64,000 nt of DNA, taken from positions 62,001-126,000 of the forward strand of contig NZ_CP136594.1 of NCBI RefSeq assembly GCF_032852305.1, in the 5' to 3' direction. Within the stretch, counting starts at the first letter, position 1. The number at the start of each line of letters is the position of its first letter. Of the stretch, positions 1 through 10,375 are shown one piece after another. The notes beneath the pieces are model-generated. The model searched no databases. It saw only the letters and a program-made list of their open reading frames with translations, and was not told the origin of the DNA. The stretch comes from Parasphingorhabdus sp. SCSIO 66989. Its GTDB lineage: Bacteria > Pseudomonadota > Alphaproteobacteria > Sphingomonadales > Sphingomonadaceae. The translations under genes and the position numbers were made by a program.

Positions 1-693
1 GCGCAAGCCGGGCTCGGCAGCCAGCATGGTGTCAATCGCTGCGCCTGTCACGGGAACAAGGACCGCATCACAGGCGGTTGCGGCTTCCGTGATGCCGGAA
101 TTGATCACCCCATCCACGACGATATAAGCATCTATGTTACGGTCACAAAGATCCATGACCGCATTGCCAATTCTGCCGGGCTGTTCCGATATTGATGTCT
201 GGGTCCAGCCTTTGGCGGCAAAAATGGCATCTGTTATTGCTGCCGCGTCGGAGCCTTCGCCCCCAAGCGCGACCTTCTTGCCCTTCAGATCATCAAAAGT
301 CGCAATGCCCGCATTGGGGTGCGCCACAACAAACATCACCTGTTCGTGCAGCCGCATAACGAAGCGAAGGTTATTGGCTGGCCCGGCTGAGGCGAAAGGG
401 CCAGTTCCTGACCAGGCTTTGCCGACAAGATATTCATTGGTGATAGCGAAATCCATCTCTCCATCGAGGAGCGTCTGGAGATTGTACCCGCCGCCAGCTG
501 TGGCTTCGACAGACACTCGCAGCCCCAACGCGCGAGCCTGTCGAGCTGCGACACGCGCAATCGCACCTCCAGCCGGATAGCTGACGCCCGTAACGTGTCC
601 GGTTCCAATAGTGGCGAATCGTAAATCTTGTGCGAGGGCGGATGCTCCAATGAGAAGGCCGCAAGCAACCAACATAGCCAATCTCTTGAACAT
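1..693 (-). CDS. TAXI-family TRAP transporter solute-binding protein (C-terminus beyond window)
   Basis: Periplasmic substrate-binding subunit of a TRAP transporter of the TAXI type. From the ATG at 693, which follows a GGAGG ribosome site, the protein opens with a Sec signal peptide (about residues 1-22, ending ALA-Q). Mature residues 28-43 carry the TAXI signature TIGTGHVTGVSYPAGG, followed by the usual GGGYNL and the ATFDDLKGKKVALG segment. The frame stays open to base 1, so 231 residues are visible of a usual ~320; the end, and presumably the membrane subunits, lie to the left. The ligand cannot be read from sequence; studied TAXI proteins bind glutamate-like or other organic acids. Confidence 0.9.
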   Translation of the reverse strand, partial: MFKRLAMLVACGLLIGASALAQDLRFATIGTGHVTGVSYPAGGAIARVAARQARALGLRVSVEATAGGGYNLQTLLDGEMDFAITNEYLVGKAWSGTGPFASAGPANNLRFVMRLHEQVMFVVAHPNAGIATFDDLKGKKVALGGEGSDAAAITDAIFAAKGWTQTSISEQPGRIGNAVMDLCDRNIDAYIVVDGVINSGITEAATACDAVLVPVTGAAIDTMLAAEPGLR

Positions 694-793
694 CGACTCC
701 TCCATTTTGGATATATATTCATCAGTAATGGGCCTAACGCAACCGCAAAGCTGGCATAAGTTTGAGCGATGCATGCATTGCGCAAACGGACCT

Positions 794-810
794 AATGATA
801 ACCATTTGCA
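794..810. promoter_or_regulatory. Fur-like iron box upstream of feoAB
   Basis: The 17 bases AATGATAACCATTTGCA read on the other strand as TGCAAATGGTTATCATT. This closely resembles the alphaproteobacterial Fur consensus (TGCAAATGATAATCATT type). It lies 72 bases before the feoA start, a position expected for iron repression of a ferrous-iron uptake operon. The match was made by eye. Confidence 0.5.
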
Positions 811-882
811 ATAACGCGGGAGACAGCCTAGAGCGAGGTAAGCGCAGCATTGGGCTGTGCGTTCCAATCAACAGCGTGCCGC

Positions 883-1142
883 ATGTTCCTCGACCAGCTT
901 TCCCCCGGCCACAGTGCCGAGATCACCGATATTGCATGGGACCAGCTTTCCGATGATGAAGGCCGCCGGTTGCGGGCGCTCGGCATCTATGAGGGGCAGC
1001 GGGTCGCTGTACGGCATCGCGGGGTGTTTTTCGGGCGCGACCCGATCGCACTGGACATTGGTCGCACCACTATTGCGATCCGACGGATGCACGCCAGACT
1101 GATCGGTGTTGCCGAGGCGACGAGTGCTGAGGAGACAGGCCA

Positions 1143-1146
<4 letters not shown>
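883..1146 (+). CDS. feoA: ferrous iron transport protein A
   Basis: Small cytosolic SH3-like protein that works with FeoB in Fe(II) import. The 87 residues show the FeoA pattern: an N-terminal LSPGHSAEI, a central LRALGIYEGQRVAV segment and a C-terminal IALDIGRTTIAIRRMHA strand. A TTG at 850 would add 11 residues without family resemblance, so I take the ATG at 883. The stop overlaps the feoB start by four bases (ATGA), which indicates translational coupling. No feoC-like gene follows. Confidence 0.9.
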
Positions 1147-3005
<1,859 letters not shown>

Positions 3006-3053
3006 TTTGCTAGACAATGCCCCGAGCAAACACAGAATCTAAAGGGCATTTCC

Positions 3054-3584
3054 ATGGCAGGATCGGTCAACAAGGTCATTCTTATCGGCAACCTCGGCGC
3101 AGACCCGGAAGTGCGCAGTTTTCAGAATGGCGGGCGCGTCTGCAATTTGCGCATCGCCACCACCGATAGCTGGAAGGATCGCAACACTGGCGAGCGCCAG
3201 GAGCGCACCGAATGGCACAGCGTTGCCATTTTTCAGGAAGGCCTTGTAGGCGTAGCCGAGCGCTATCTCAAAAAAGGCTCCAAGGTCTATATTGAAGGCG
3301 CCCTGCGCACCCGCAAATGGCAGGACCAGTCAGGCAATGACCGCTACACCACCGAGGTTGTGCTGCAAGGCTATGGCGGCAACCTCACCATGCTCGACAG
3401 CCCCGGAGGCGGCCAGCGCGGCGGTGGCGGCAATTATGGTGGCGGTAATGATTATGGCTCAGCCGGTGGTTCCGGCGGCGGATCAAGCTGGGGCCAGACT
3501 TCGGGTGGTTCTTCTGGTGGCGGCTCCGGCAGCGGAGGCCCTGCTGGCGGCTATGACGATCTCGACGACGAAGTGCCGTTTTAA
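3054..3584 (+). CDS. ssb: single-stranded DNA-binding protein
   Basis: SSB binds and protects single-stranded DNA in replication, repair and recombination. Residues 1-115 form the OB fold ([17 protein letters not shown] near the start, [25 protein letters not shown]). A long Gly/Ser-rich linker follows and ends in the acidic tip DLDDEVPF, which is the protein-interaction tail. The length of 176 residues is normal. It stands alone 48 bases after feoB. Confidence 0.96.
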   Translation: MAGSVNKVILIGNLGADPEVRSFQNGGRVCNLRIATTDSWKDRNTGERQERTEWHSVAIFQEGLVGVAERYLKKGSKVYIEGALRTRKWQDQSGNDRYTTEVVLQGYGGNLTMLDSPGGGQRGGGGNYGGGNDYGSAGGSGGGSSWGQTSGGSSGGGSGSGGPAGGYDDLDDEVPF

Positions 3585-3654
3585 CCCATAGGTCCTAGGG
3601 TAATACCTCATGATGTGGCATCGACACAAGCTTCTACGACCCTAAGCTTGGCCC

Positions 3655-5028
3655 GTGAAACCAGAGACTTCACAAAAATCACATCAACAAAGCGGGACGC
3701 TCTCTACACCCGCCATGCTTGGCTATTGCGGCGGCAATCTTGGCAAGAATATTCTCGCCGGGTCGCTGGGGTTGTTTCAGCTATACTTTATGACCGATAT
3801 ATTGGGGCTGGCCCCGGCGCTAGCCGGGGTTCTGGTGTTGCTGGCGCTGCTCTGGGATGCGCTGCTCGATCCGCTTGTCGGTCTGTGGTCCGACAGGGTC
3901 TATAATCGTTTTGGCAAATATGGCGCGTTCATTCTGTTGGGAGCGCCGCTCGCCAGTGCCAGCTTTTTGCTGTTCTTCTTCCTGCCCTTTCTCTTTGGTT
4001 CAGATGGTGCAGGTTTCTGGCTCGTGCTGGCGGCACTGCTGCTGTTTCGCAGCTGCTATACCATTTTGGATCTGCCGCATAATGCGCTGATTGCCCGCAT
4101 ATCGCCCGATAGCCGTGAGCGCGGGAAGATTGCGGTAACGCGGTTTTTCTTCAGCTCTTTGAGCATGTTGATGATCAGCGGCGCATCGTTTCTGATCTTT
4201 TCGGATCAGGCAGGCTCAGGCGAGGCCTGGCTGTTTGCTCAGGCGGCACTGGTGGCGGCAGGCATCTCGCTGGCGGTGATGTGGCTGTCATGGCTGTCGG
4301 TTGCACGGCGCGATCGTGCAGGGCCGCGACAAACACGCCGCGAGTCATTCTCCTGGCAGGCGCATCTGGCCGCATTGCAATTGGGTGATGTGCGCCTGTT
4401 GCTGGCGGCAGGGATGCTCGGCGCTTTCGGGCCACCGACTTTCATGCGCATGCTGCCCTATATGAATGTCTATGTCTTTGCTGACGACCGTGCTGTTTCC
4501 ACCGGGCTGCTCGCCATCGTCCTTGGTCAACTGGTGTCGGCACCGGTCTGGGCCTGGCTGTCGCATCGGTGGAACAAGGCCACCACCATGATTGCGGCGC
4601 ACGGCCTGTTGATCCTGGCGATGCTGGCGTTTCTTGTGACGGTAGAGACCGTCGGCCCCATATTCTGGGCGCTGACCTTTGTCATGGGTATTGCCTATTG
4701 CGGTATGTTCTCGATTGTCTGGGGCATGGGCGCAGATGTGATTGATCTGATCGAACTGCGCACCGGGGTGCGGTTGGAGGCGATCCTGATCGGCCTGCTG
4801 GTGCTGGTTATGAAGGCGGGAGAGGGGCTAAGCGGTGCCGCTATTGGCATGGGGCTTGATCTGGCAGGCTTTAGCGGTAACAGCATCAGCGATCAGGGAC
4901 GCAGCGCGATCATCTGGCTTGCCTGCCTGATCCCGATCGTTGCGGCCAGCGGGGCCATGCTGTGTCTCTTTCGCTATTCGCTCAGCCATGCCGAACATGC
5001 GCGCATTCGTGCGGCGCTTCCAGGCTAG
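3655..5028 (+). CDS. MFS transporter of the GPH (glycoside-pentoside-hexuronide) cation symporter type
   Basis: Integral membrane symporter with about 12 helices. The N-terminal LGYCGGNLGKNI and the loop ALLWDALLDPLVGLWSDR match the MFS_2/GPH family (the family of melibiose carrier MelB), which usually moves sugars or glycosides with Na+ or H+. I keep the GTG at 3655; an internal ATG at 3715 (MLGYCGG) sits right at the first conserved segment and could be the true start. It converges on the YdcF-like gene with a 3-base gap and lies near a TonB receptor and a ROK regulator, a setting typical of carbohydrate use. The substrate is unknown. Confidence 0.82.
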   Translation: MKPETSQKSHQQSGTLSTPAMLGYCGGNLGKNILAGSLGLFQLYFMTDILGLAPALAGVLVLLALLWDALLDPLVGLWSDRVYNRFGKYGAFILLGAPLASASFLLFFFLPFLFGSDGAGFWLVLAALLLFRSCYTILDLPHNALIARISPDSRERGKIAVTRFFFSSLSMLMISGASFLIFSDQAGSGEAWLFAQAALVAAGISLAVMWLSWLSVARRDRAGPRQTRRESFSWQAHLAALQLGDVRLLLAAGMLGAFGPPTFMRMLPYMNVYVFADDRAVSTGLLAIVLGQLVSAPVWAWLSHRWNKATTMIAAHGLLILAMLAFLVTVETVGPIFWALTFVMGIAYCGMFSIVWGMGADVIDLIELRTGVRLEAILIGLLVLVMKAGEGLSGAAIGMGLDLAGFSGNSISDQGRSAIIWLACLIPIVAASGAMLCLFRYSLSHAEHARIRAALPG

Positions 5029-5031
5029 ACG

Positions 5032-6336
5032 CTATGGATCCAGCGGGTCGCGGGCATCTCTATGAGTGCTGAGCGGGTTGATGCGGAAGCTGTAATCATA
5101 GGGTGATATCCGTTCAACGAATTCGCGCGGAACATAGCCCAGCTCCTCGATACAGCGGCGGCGGAACTCTTCACTTTGGGCGTAGCGGCTATGGCCGGTA
5201 CTGGTAGAAACCAGCGCCAATTTATCCGTGGGCACGCCATAGCGCAGCATCAGCCGTGCGGCATTGCGAAAGTTGGTGGTGGTATGGCGGGCATAGGGCT
5301 CCATTATGATCGCGGCCTCTGGCACAGCATAGCGTTGCATCAGCACGCGTTTCATCTCCAGCGCCTCATTGATCGGGGTGCGCGCCGGATGGACATTGCC
5401 GCCCGATACAATCAGCAGCGGCGCCAGGCCGGAATGATAGAGCCGCGCGGCATGGGCGAGGCGTATTTTGCCAAAGCTGCCAACGCGCTGCCCCGGCGCA
5501 TCGGGGCCATCGCCCAGCACCAAAATGGCGCTGTAACGAAAGACAGACCAGTCAATCGCCGCCACGGCATTTTGGGCAGCACGGTTGTGATGGCTATGCA
5601 GATCGGGGAAGTATCCGGCATTTTCACGCATATTGACATGCAGCAAATGCAGCGCCGTGCGATAGCCGGGGTCATCAGCCAGGGTGGTTGCATCACCGCG
5701 TGTATGCCGAAGCCAGCCGAGTAACTCGACGGTGAGCTTGGCGAAATCCTCTGATTGCGGATCAAAGGATATCGCATCAATCCGGGGATAGCGTGGTTCT
5801 TCGCCGAGGCCATAAATGGCTATGATATGGTTCTGCGCCGCCACCAGGTCGCGCCAAGCCTGATCGAGCAGCGCGCCATCATCAAGTGCGGCATGTCGGG
5901 CAAATTCACCGCTGGCCCGCATATTTTTGGCAAGCAATGGCAGTGCCGACGATGCATCCAGCGCGGTGCGCAGAACAGAACCGGCCTCCTCAGTCTCATC
6001 GGCTGTCCATTGCAGAGCGCGATATGTGCAGGCCGTATCCGTCCCGCAGCGCTCTACCTCATGGTCTATGCGCCGCACCCGCTCCGCCAGCACCGAGCGC
6101 AGCAGCACATTGTCTGCCAGCATCGGCGCCAGATCTTTGCTGGCAAGCCGGTGCGCCAACGGGAAGACCCGTGAGGCGACCAGCTTCGGATCAGCAAGTG
6201 GCTGCGCAGCAAGATGCGCCTCTGCACTTGCTTGCTCTGCCAGAGCGTGGCCGGGCACGGCACTGCTGCCCAACAGAAGTAGCGCGGCCATTGCTGGTCC
6301 CGCGATTGATGCGATACGTCTCTTGCCTAAATCCAT
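5032..6336 (-). CDS. YdcF/ElyC-like DUF218 domain protein, exported
   Basis: The C-terminal half holds a DUF218 domain: SAILVLGDGPD, the LYHSGLAPLLIVSGG strand-loop, an acidic NEALEMKRVL helix, and EPYARHTTTNFRNA followed by ALVSTSTGHSRYAQ. DUF218 proteins (SanA, ElyC, YdcF) act at the cell envelope, but their chemistry is poorly defined. The N-terminus is a signal peptide (about residues 1-33, ending HALA). The 434 residues include a ~190-residue helical extension not seen in the short members. It is codirectional with the TonB receptor upstream (80-base gap), so the two may share a transcript. Confidence 0.75.
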   Translation of the reverse strand: MDLGKRRIASIAGPAMAALLLLGSSAVPGHALAEQASAEAHLAAQPLADPKLVASRVFPLAHRLASKDLAPMLADNVLLRSVLAERVRRIDHEVERCGTDTACTYRALQWTADETEEAGSVLRTALDASSALPLLAKNMRASGEFARHAALDDGALLDQAWRDLVAAQNHIIAIYGLGEEPRYPRIDAISFDPQSEDFAKLTVELLGWLRHTRGDATTLADDPGYRTALHLLHVNMRENAGYFPDLHSHHNRAAQNAVAAIDWSVFRYSAILVLGDGPDAPGQRVGSFGKIRLAHAARLYHSGLAPLLIVSGGNVHPARTPINEALEMKRVLMQRYAVPEAAIIMEPYARHTTTNFRNAARLMLRYGVPTDKLALVSTSTGHSRYAQSEEFRRRCIEELGYVPREFVERISPYDYSFRINPLSTHRDARDPLDP

Positions 6337-6415
6337 GCCAAACCTTTGCGCCCTATCCCCATTGGCCGGGCGGTGTCTGGCTGGGGATAGCCAGACGCCG
6401 CCCGTATTCCTCGCC

Positions 6416-9028
6416 TCAATAGCGGAAGGTCAGCCCCAGATGGAACTGGCGGCCGATAATCGTTTCGCCAAAGAGCAGATCGAAATTCTCTCCGGTCCAT
6501 TGGCGCCGACGCGAGTTGGTGAGGTTTCGCCCTTCCAGTGAAACGAGGAAATTGTCGGTAATATAGTAGCGCAGAGATGCATCGATCTGCTCAAAGCCAT
6601 CATCGGTGCGGTTGGCGCGGATAAGGAAATCATCGGTATAGTTATAGACGACACGGGCCTCGAAATCACCGGTATTGTAGAACAAAGAGGCGTTGGCGAT
6701 CAGATCAGCCTGCCTTATCCGCCGGTCAAGCGTGGTGCCGTCCAGAAAGGTGGTCTCGCCATCTAGGAAGGTGACATTGCCGGAAAAGCCAAGCCCCTGT
6801 AGCACCGGCGGCAGAAAAGGCATGGTGCCGACATAGGCCTGCAGTTCGAGACCCTGCACCATTGAGTTGGACGCATTGGTGTTCTGGGCAAAGATCACCG
6901 GCTCACCATCCAGCTCCCCCTCGGTTTCGGTGAAGAAGATGTCGCCATCGATCTCCTTGCGGAAGATCGCCGCTGACAACAGGCCCTCGCCATTGTTGAA
7001 ATAATATTCGAGCGAGAGATCGAAATTGTCCGAGATACGCGGTTGCAAGTCGGGGTTGCCGCGGCGGATGCGGCGGATGCCCTCATCGGTCTCCTCTGCC
7101 GGCGTATCAATAGTAGTAACCGCCAGATCATTCGGATTGGGCCGCCCCAGAGTGCGGCTATAGGCACCGCGCAGGAAGAGATTATTCGCCAACTCCCATT
7201 TGACGTTTATTGAGGGCAGGAAATTGTCAAACGAGCCGCTCACCGCCTGGACCTCAGCCTGGGCGCCAGCGCGGAAATCGGTATGCTCATAGCGCACGCC
7301 CGCAATGATATCGAGATTGTCGGTGCGGTAGGTCACCATGCCATAGGCGCCGATAATATCTTCCTCATAGTTGAAATCGGGCGTTGTCGAACGCCGATCA
7401 TCACGCGGTATATTGAGCGAGTCAAAGAACGCGTTCACCGCCTGACCATCATAGAAAAGGAAAGCATCGGGCGAATAATCCGAAGTAAAATTGTCATTGG
7501 CGAGCAGCGGAGCCAGAGAGGTGTTGGCCGAGAGTTCGTTGAACTCGTCTGCCGAGAAACGAAATTCCTCATTGTCGCGCACACGTTCAAGATTACGATA
7601 GGCAATACCCGTCTTGAAGCCAAAGCCGCGATCACCGGCGAGATTATTATAGCCGATGTTCATCAACGCATTGAGCACCTGCTCATCCGTGTTGAGATCA
7701 CGCTGGCGGATAAACGACAGCGCATAGTTTTCCGGATCGCGGAAATAGGACGGATCATTGAAGGTTGAGCGTGTCGGCACCGTGGTCGAGGCGTCGATAT
7801 CCACCCCGAGCTCCGGCACGAATGGTGTGCGGAACACCAGCGCCGGGGTGTCATGGTCAAAATTCTGCTCGGCCCAGCCAATATCGGCATCAAAATTGAC
7901 CCGGTCGCCGATCAGCGCCTCAAAATGGCCCTGCACGCCAAAACCCTGGGTGCGGATTGGGAAGTCATCAAAGTTGAGCTCCATCCGGCCATTGGCAAGC
8001 TGCGCCTGATCAGGGCCGGTTTCGATCAGATCATTGGCGGAGAAGCGCAGATTGTTGCGATATCGAACCTCATTTTCCTGTTGGCGATAAAAATAACCGC
8101 CAACCGAGGCATAGACATCATTCTTGCTATATTCGAACTTGCCATTGCCGCCATAGCGCTCCTGATTGTTGGAGGTCAGCGAGGAATCAAAGCGGGTCGG
8201 CGGTGTGACATTGTCAAACCGGTTTTCAATGCCGCCTACAGTAAACAACCGGTCCTGTTCGCGCGGCCGCTGGCCATAAAGGCCTGTAAGGACAATGCCG
8301 AATTCATCCTCTGCGCCGAAACGCTGCGAAAAGGTGCTTTCGAGACGGAAGGCCTGCTCCTGCTCATCTGAATCCTCTGCAATATCATTGGCGGTAAAAT
8401 AGCTGCCGGTGACTCGCGCTACCAGAAAGGTTGGATCATCTGAGTCAAAGGCCGAGCGAGTGACAACATCGACATAGCCGCCGATCGAACTGCCATCCAT
8501 ATCGGGTGTGAAGGTCTTGTAGACATCCAGCCGCTTGACCGCTGTTGACGGGAAGAACTCGATATTCACATTGCGCCCGCCACCGCCAAAGGAGCCGGAC
8601 GATGGTACGCCAATGCCATCAAAGGTGACATAGTTGAGATTGGCGTCGATGCCACGCACATTGACGAAACGGCCTTCATCCTCGTCAAATTCGGCGGCAA
8701 CACCGGGAATCCGGCGCAGCGCGTCGGCGACATTGAAATCGGGCACCGCCGCGATCTCATCCTGTGACAAGGAATCGGACACGACGTCGCGTTCGACCTT
8801 TTTATTAAGCTCTTCCCGACCCCTTGCGCGGGTGCCGGTGACCACGATGGTTTCGCCCTGAATGATGCCTTCCTCGCCAGAAGCATCCTCAGCCGTTTCG
8901 TTCTGCTCAATATTGTCTTCGGCGTTTTCGCTATCGCCATTGTCTGCGGCCTGTGCGGGGACGGCCATAGTCCATGCCATCGCGATCAGACTGCCACCCA
9001 GTATTCGGTAGAAATGCTGCTTTCTCAT
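6416..9028 (-). CDS. TonB-dependent receptor (Caulobacter/Xanthomonas carbohydrate-type subfamily)
   Basis: Outer-membrane active transporter of 870 residues. It has a signal peptide (AVPAQA), an acidic linker, a TonB box-like ETIVVTGTR and a plug domain (VADALRRIPGV, VNVRGIDANLNYVTFDGI, IGGYVDVVTRS). A long beta-barrel ends in the terminal Phe/Tyr strand HLGLTFRY. The layout matches the large TonB receptors of Caulobacter and sphingomonads that import oligosaccharides. I chose the ATG at 9028 because GGGGGA lies four bases upstream; an upstream ATG at 9043 lacks this. The ROK regulator and an inverted repeat directly upstream suggest sugar-responsive control. Confidence 0.9.
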   Translation of the reverse strand: MRKQHFYRILGGSLIAMAWTMAVPAQAADNGDSENAEDNIEQNETAEDASGEEGIIQGETIVVTGTRARGREELNKKVERDVVSDSLSQDEIAAVPDFNVADALRRIPGVAAEFDEDEGRFVNVRGIDANLNYVTFDGIGVPSSGSFGGGGRNVNIEFFPSTAVKRLDVYKTFTPDMDGSSIGGYVDVVTRSAFDSDDPTFLVARVTGSYFTANDIAEDSDEQEQAFRLESTFSQRFGAEDEFGIVLTGLYGQRPREQDRLFTVGGIENRFDNVTPPTRFDSSLTSNNQERYGGNGKFEYSKNDVYASVGGYFYRQQENEVRYRNNLRFSANDLIETGPDQAQLANGRMELNFDDFPIRTQGFGVQGHFEALIGDRVNFDADIGWAEQNFDHDTPALVFRTPFVPELGVDIDASTTVPTRSTFNDPSYFRDPENYALSFIRQRDLNTDEQVLNALMNIGYNNLAGDRGFGFKTGIAYRNLERVRDNEEFRFSADEFNELSANTSLAPLLANDNFTSDYSPDAFLFYDGQAVNAFFDSLNIPRDDRRSTTPDFNYEEDIIGAYGMVTYRTDNLDIIAGVRYEHTDFRAGAQAEVQAVSGSFDNFLPSINVKWELANNLFLRGAYSRTLGRPNPNDLAVTTIDTPAEETDEGIRRIRRGNPDLQPRISDNFDLSLEYYFNNGEGLLSAAIFRKEIDGDIFFTETEGELDGEPVIFAQNTNASNSMVQGLELQAYVGTMPFLPPVLQGLGFSGNVTFLDGETTFLDGTTLDRRIRQADLIANASLFYNTGDFEARVVYNYTDDFLIRANRTDDGFEQIDASLRYYITDNFLVSLEGRNLTNSRRRQWTGENFDLLFGETIIGRQFHLGLTFRY

Positions 9029-9098
9029 AATTTCCCCCATCACTGCGCCATGGCAGAAACCCCGGCGCTTCTCTCAGGCAGGGAAAATAGAGATTCGT

Positions 9099-9125
9099 TA
9101 TTAAACTTAAGTGACAAGTTTAATA
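9099..9125. promoter_or_regulatory. inverted repeat upstream of the TonB receptor, candidate operator
   Basis: The perfect 10-base arms TATTAAACTT and AAGTTTAATA are separated by 7 bases. The repeat lies between the end of the ROK gene and the start of the TonB receptor gene, in an AT-rich stretch about 70 bases before the receptor start. Size and position fit a regulator-binding site; the adjacent ROK protein is the obvious candidate. There is no T-run after it in the ROK direction, so it is less likely to be a terminator. Confidence 0.5.
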
Positions 9126-9128
9126 TTA

Positions 9129-10241
9129 TTATTCGAGCTGCCCCGAAAACTCATGCAGCGGTAGATAGGCCGCTCCCATGGCGGTAACCGCGCTGCCCAG
9201 GGATGATGCGTGCAATTTTGGCGCGGGACGCTCTGAAAAGCTGCCAAACAGGCTCGGCGCGTCCATGGCCGACACCAAAGCCTCGAGCAGCTCGGTCGGC
9301 AGCGCGCCCGACAGATGGATACTGTCAGGGTCAAACCAGGACCAGGCCGATTCCACGAGCTCTGCCAGTTGTGGCCCTGCCCGCTCTGCCCATTGTGCGC
9401 CCATTGCCGCCTGATCGCTATCGCCCCAGTTCATTGTCTCCAGCGAGGGCAGCTCCAGCCCCCGCTCGGCCATAAAGCCAAGCAGATCAGTGCCTGACGG
9501 CCGCGCCTTATCGAGCGGGAAAAACGCGCCTATCTCTCCGGCATTGCCATGGCCGCCGCGAAACGGTCGTCCCTCCAACACCAATCCGCCGCCAATGCCA
9601 TAGTTGATCAGCAGCGTAATCAGGCAGCGGGTCTCGCTCGGCGCATGATAATACTCCGCCAAGGCCGCCGCGGTGGCATCATTCTCCATAAAACAGGGCA
9701 GGTTCAAAGCTTCTGAGAAATAGGCAGTAAGGTTGATATCGCGCCATGAGGCATGCTCATCGACAAGCCGCATATGCTCATGATCGGCAAAGAAATACCC
9801 CGGTACCGCGAATCCCAGACCCAAGATCCGATCAGCGTCAAACAGCCGCACCTTGCGCGAAATCTGATCGATATGCTCCTGCACCAGCATCGCCACTGAC
9901 TCCGGTCCATTGCTGGGCATATCGGCAATGTGATCATCCACCAGCGCGCCGGTAAAATCCACGGCAACAATGCGAATACGCCCCGGCGACATCGCCACAC
10001 CAAAGCTCAGCGCACCACCGGGCTCAAGCTTCAGCGGAAGCGCAGGCTGCCCCCGGCCGCCCCGAATACGTTCCCCCTCACCGATAAGCCCGGCAAGCAA
10101 GAGGTCACGCGTCAACTGGGTAATCGGCCCGGAGCCCAATCCTGAAATCTTGCCTAAAGCCGCGCGGGTCACCGGCTGATGCTGACGGATTAGCCGCAAC
10201 ACACGGCGATGCGATTCATTGAGTTTAAGCGAGAGAGCCAT
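9129..10241 (-). CDS. ROK-family transcriptional regulator
   Basis: Residues 1-60 form a winged helix (HRRVLRLIRQHQPVTRAALGKISG), followed by a ROK actin-like fold with ENDATAAALAEY (keeping the catalytic-type Asp) and HGNAGEIGAF. The glycine-rich ATP loop of ROK kinases is degenerate (GVAMSPGRIRI in place of a GGT-type loop), and the CxCGxxGC zinc motif is absent. I therefore infer a sugar-sensing repressor or activator (NagC/Mlc/XylR type) without kinase activity. It sits just upstream of a TonB receptor on the same strand and is flanked by inverted repeats on both sides. Confidence 0.85.
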   Translation of the reverse strand: MALSLKLNESHRRVLRLIRQHQPVTRAALGKISGLGSGPITQLTRDLLLAGLIGEGERIRGGRGQPALPLKLEPGGALSFGVAMSPGRIRIVAVDFTGALVDDHIADMPSNGPESVAMLVQEHIDQISRKVRLFDADRILGLGFAVPGYFFADHEHMRLVDEHASWRDINLTAYFSEALNLPCFMENDATAAALAEYYHAPSETRCLITLLINYGIGGGLVLEGRPFRGGHGNAGEIGAFFPLDKARPSGTDLLGFMAERGLELPSLETMNWGDSDQAAMGAQWAERAGPQLAELVESAWSWFDPDSIHLSGALPTELLEALVSAMDAPSLFGSFSERPAPKLHASSLGSAVTAMGAAYLPLHEFSGQLE

Positions 10242-10245
10242 GCAT

Positions 10246-10277
10246 CCTTGAAGCCAATATGTGATTATACTTCAAGG
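10246..10277. promoter_or_regulatory. inverted repeat just upstream of the ROK gene, candidate autoregulatory operator
   Basis: Arms CCTTGAAG and CTTCAAGG are separated by 16 bases and begin five bases before the ROK start codon. The core ACTTCAAG resembles the AACTTAAG core of the repeat at 9099-9125, which suggests (inference) one regulator for both sites. Confidence 0.45.
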
Positions 10278-10375
10278 TTAATTTTAAAATATGGATATTG
10301 CTCGGCTGCCTGTTGGTATGCTTTGGTGTTGGAGAAAGGTACTCAGGTTACAAATTTTGTAATGCACAACTCCAC

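Noticed and set aside
3420-3560. Repetitive GGCGGTGGC-type DNA in ssb
   Set aside because: It encodes the Gly/Ser-rich linker usual for SSB proteins and is not a separate repeat element.
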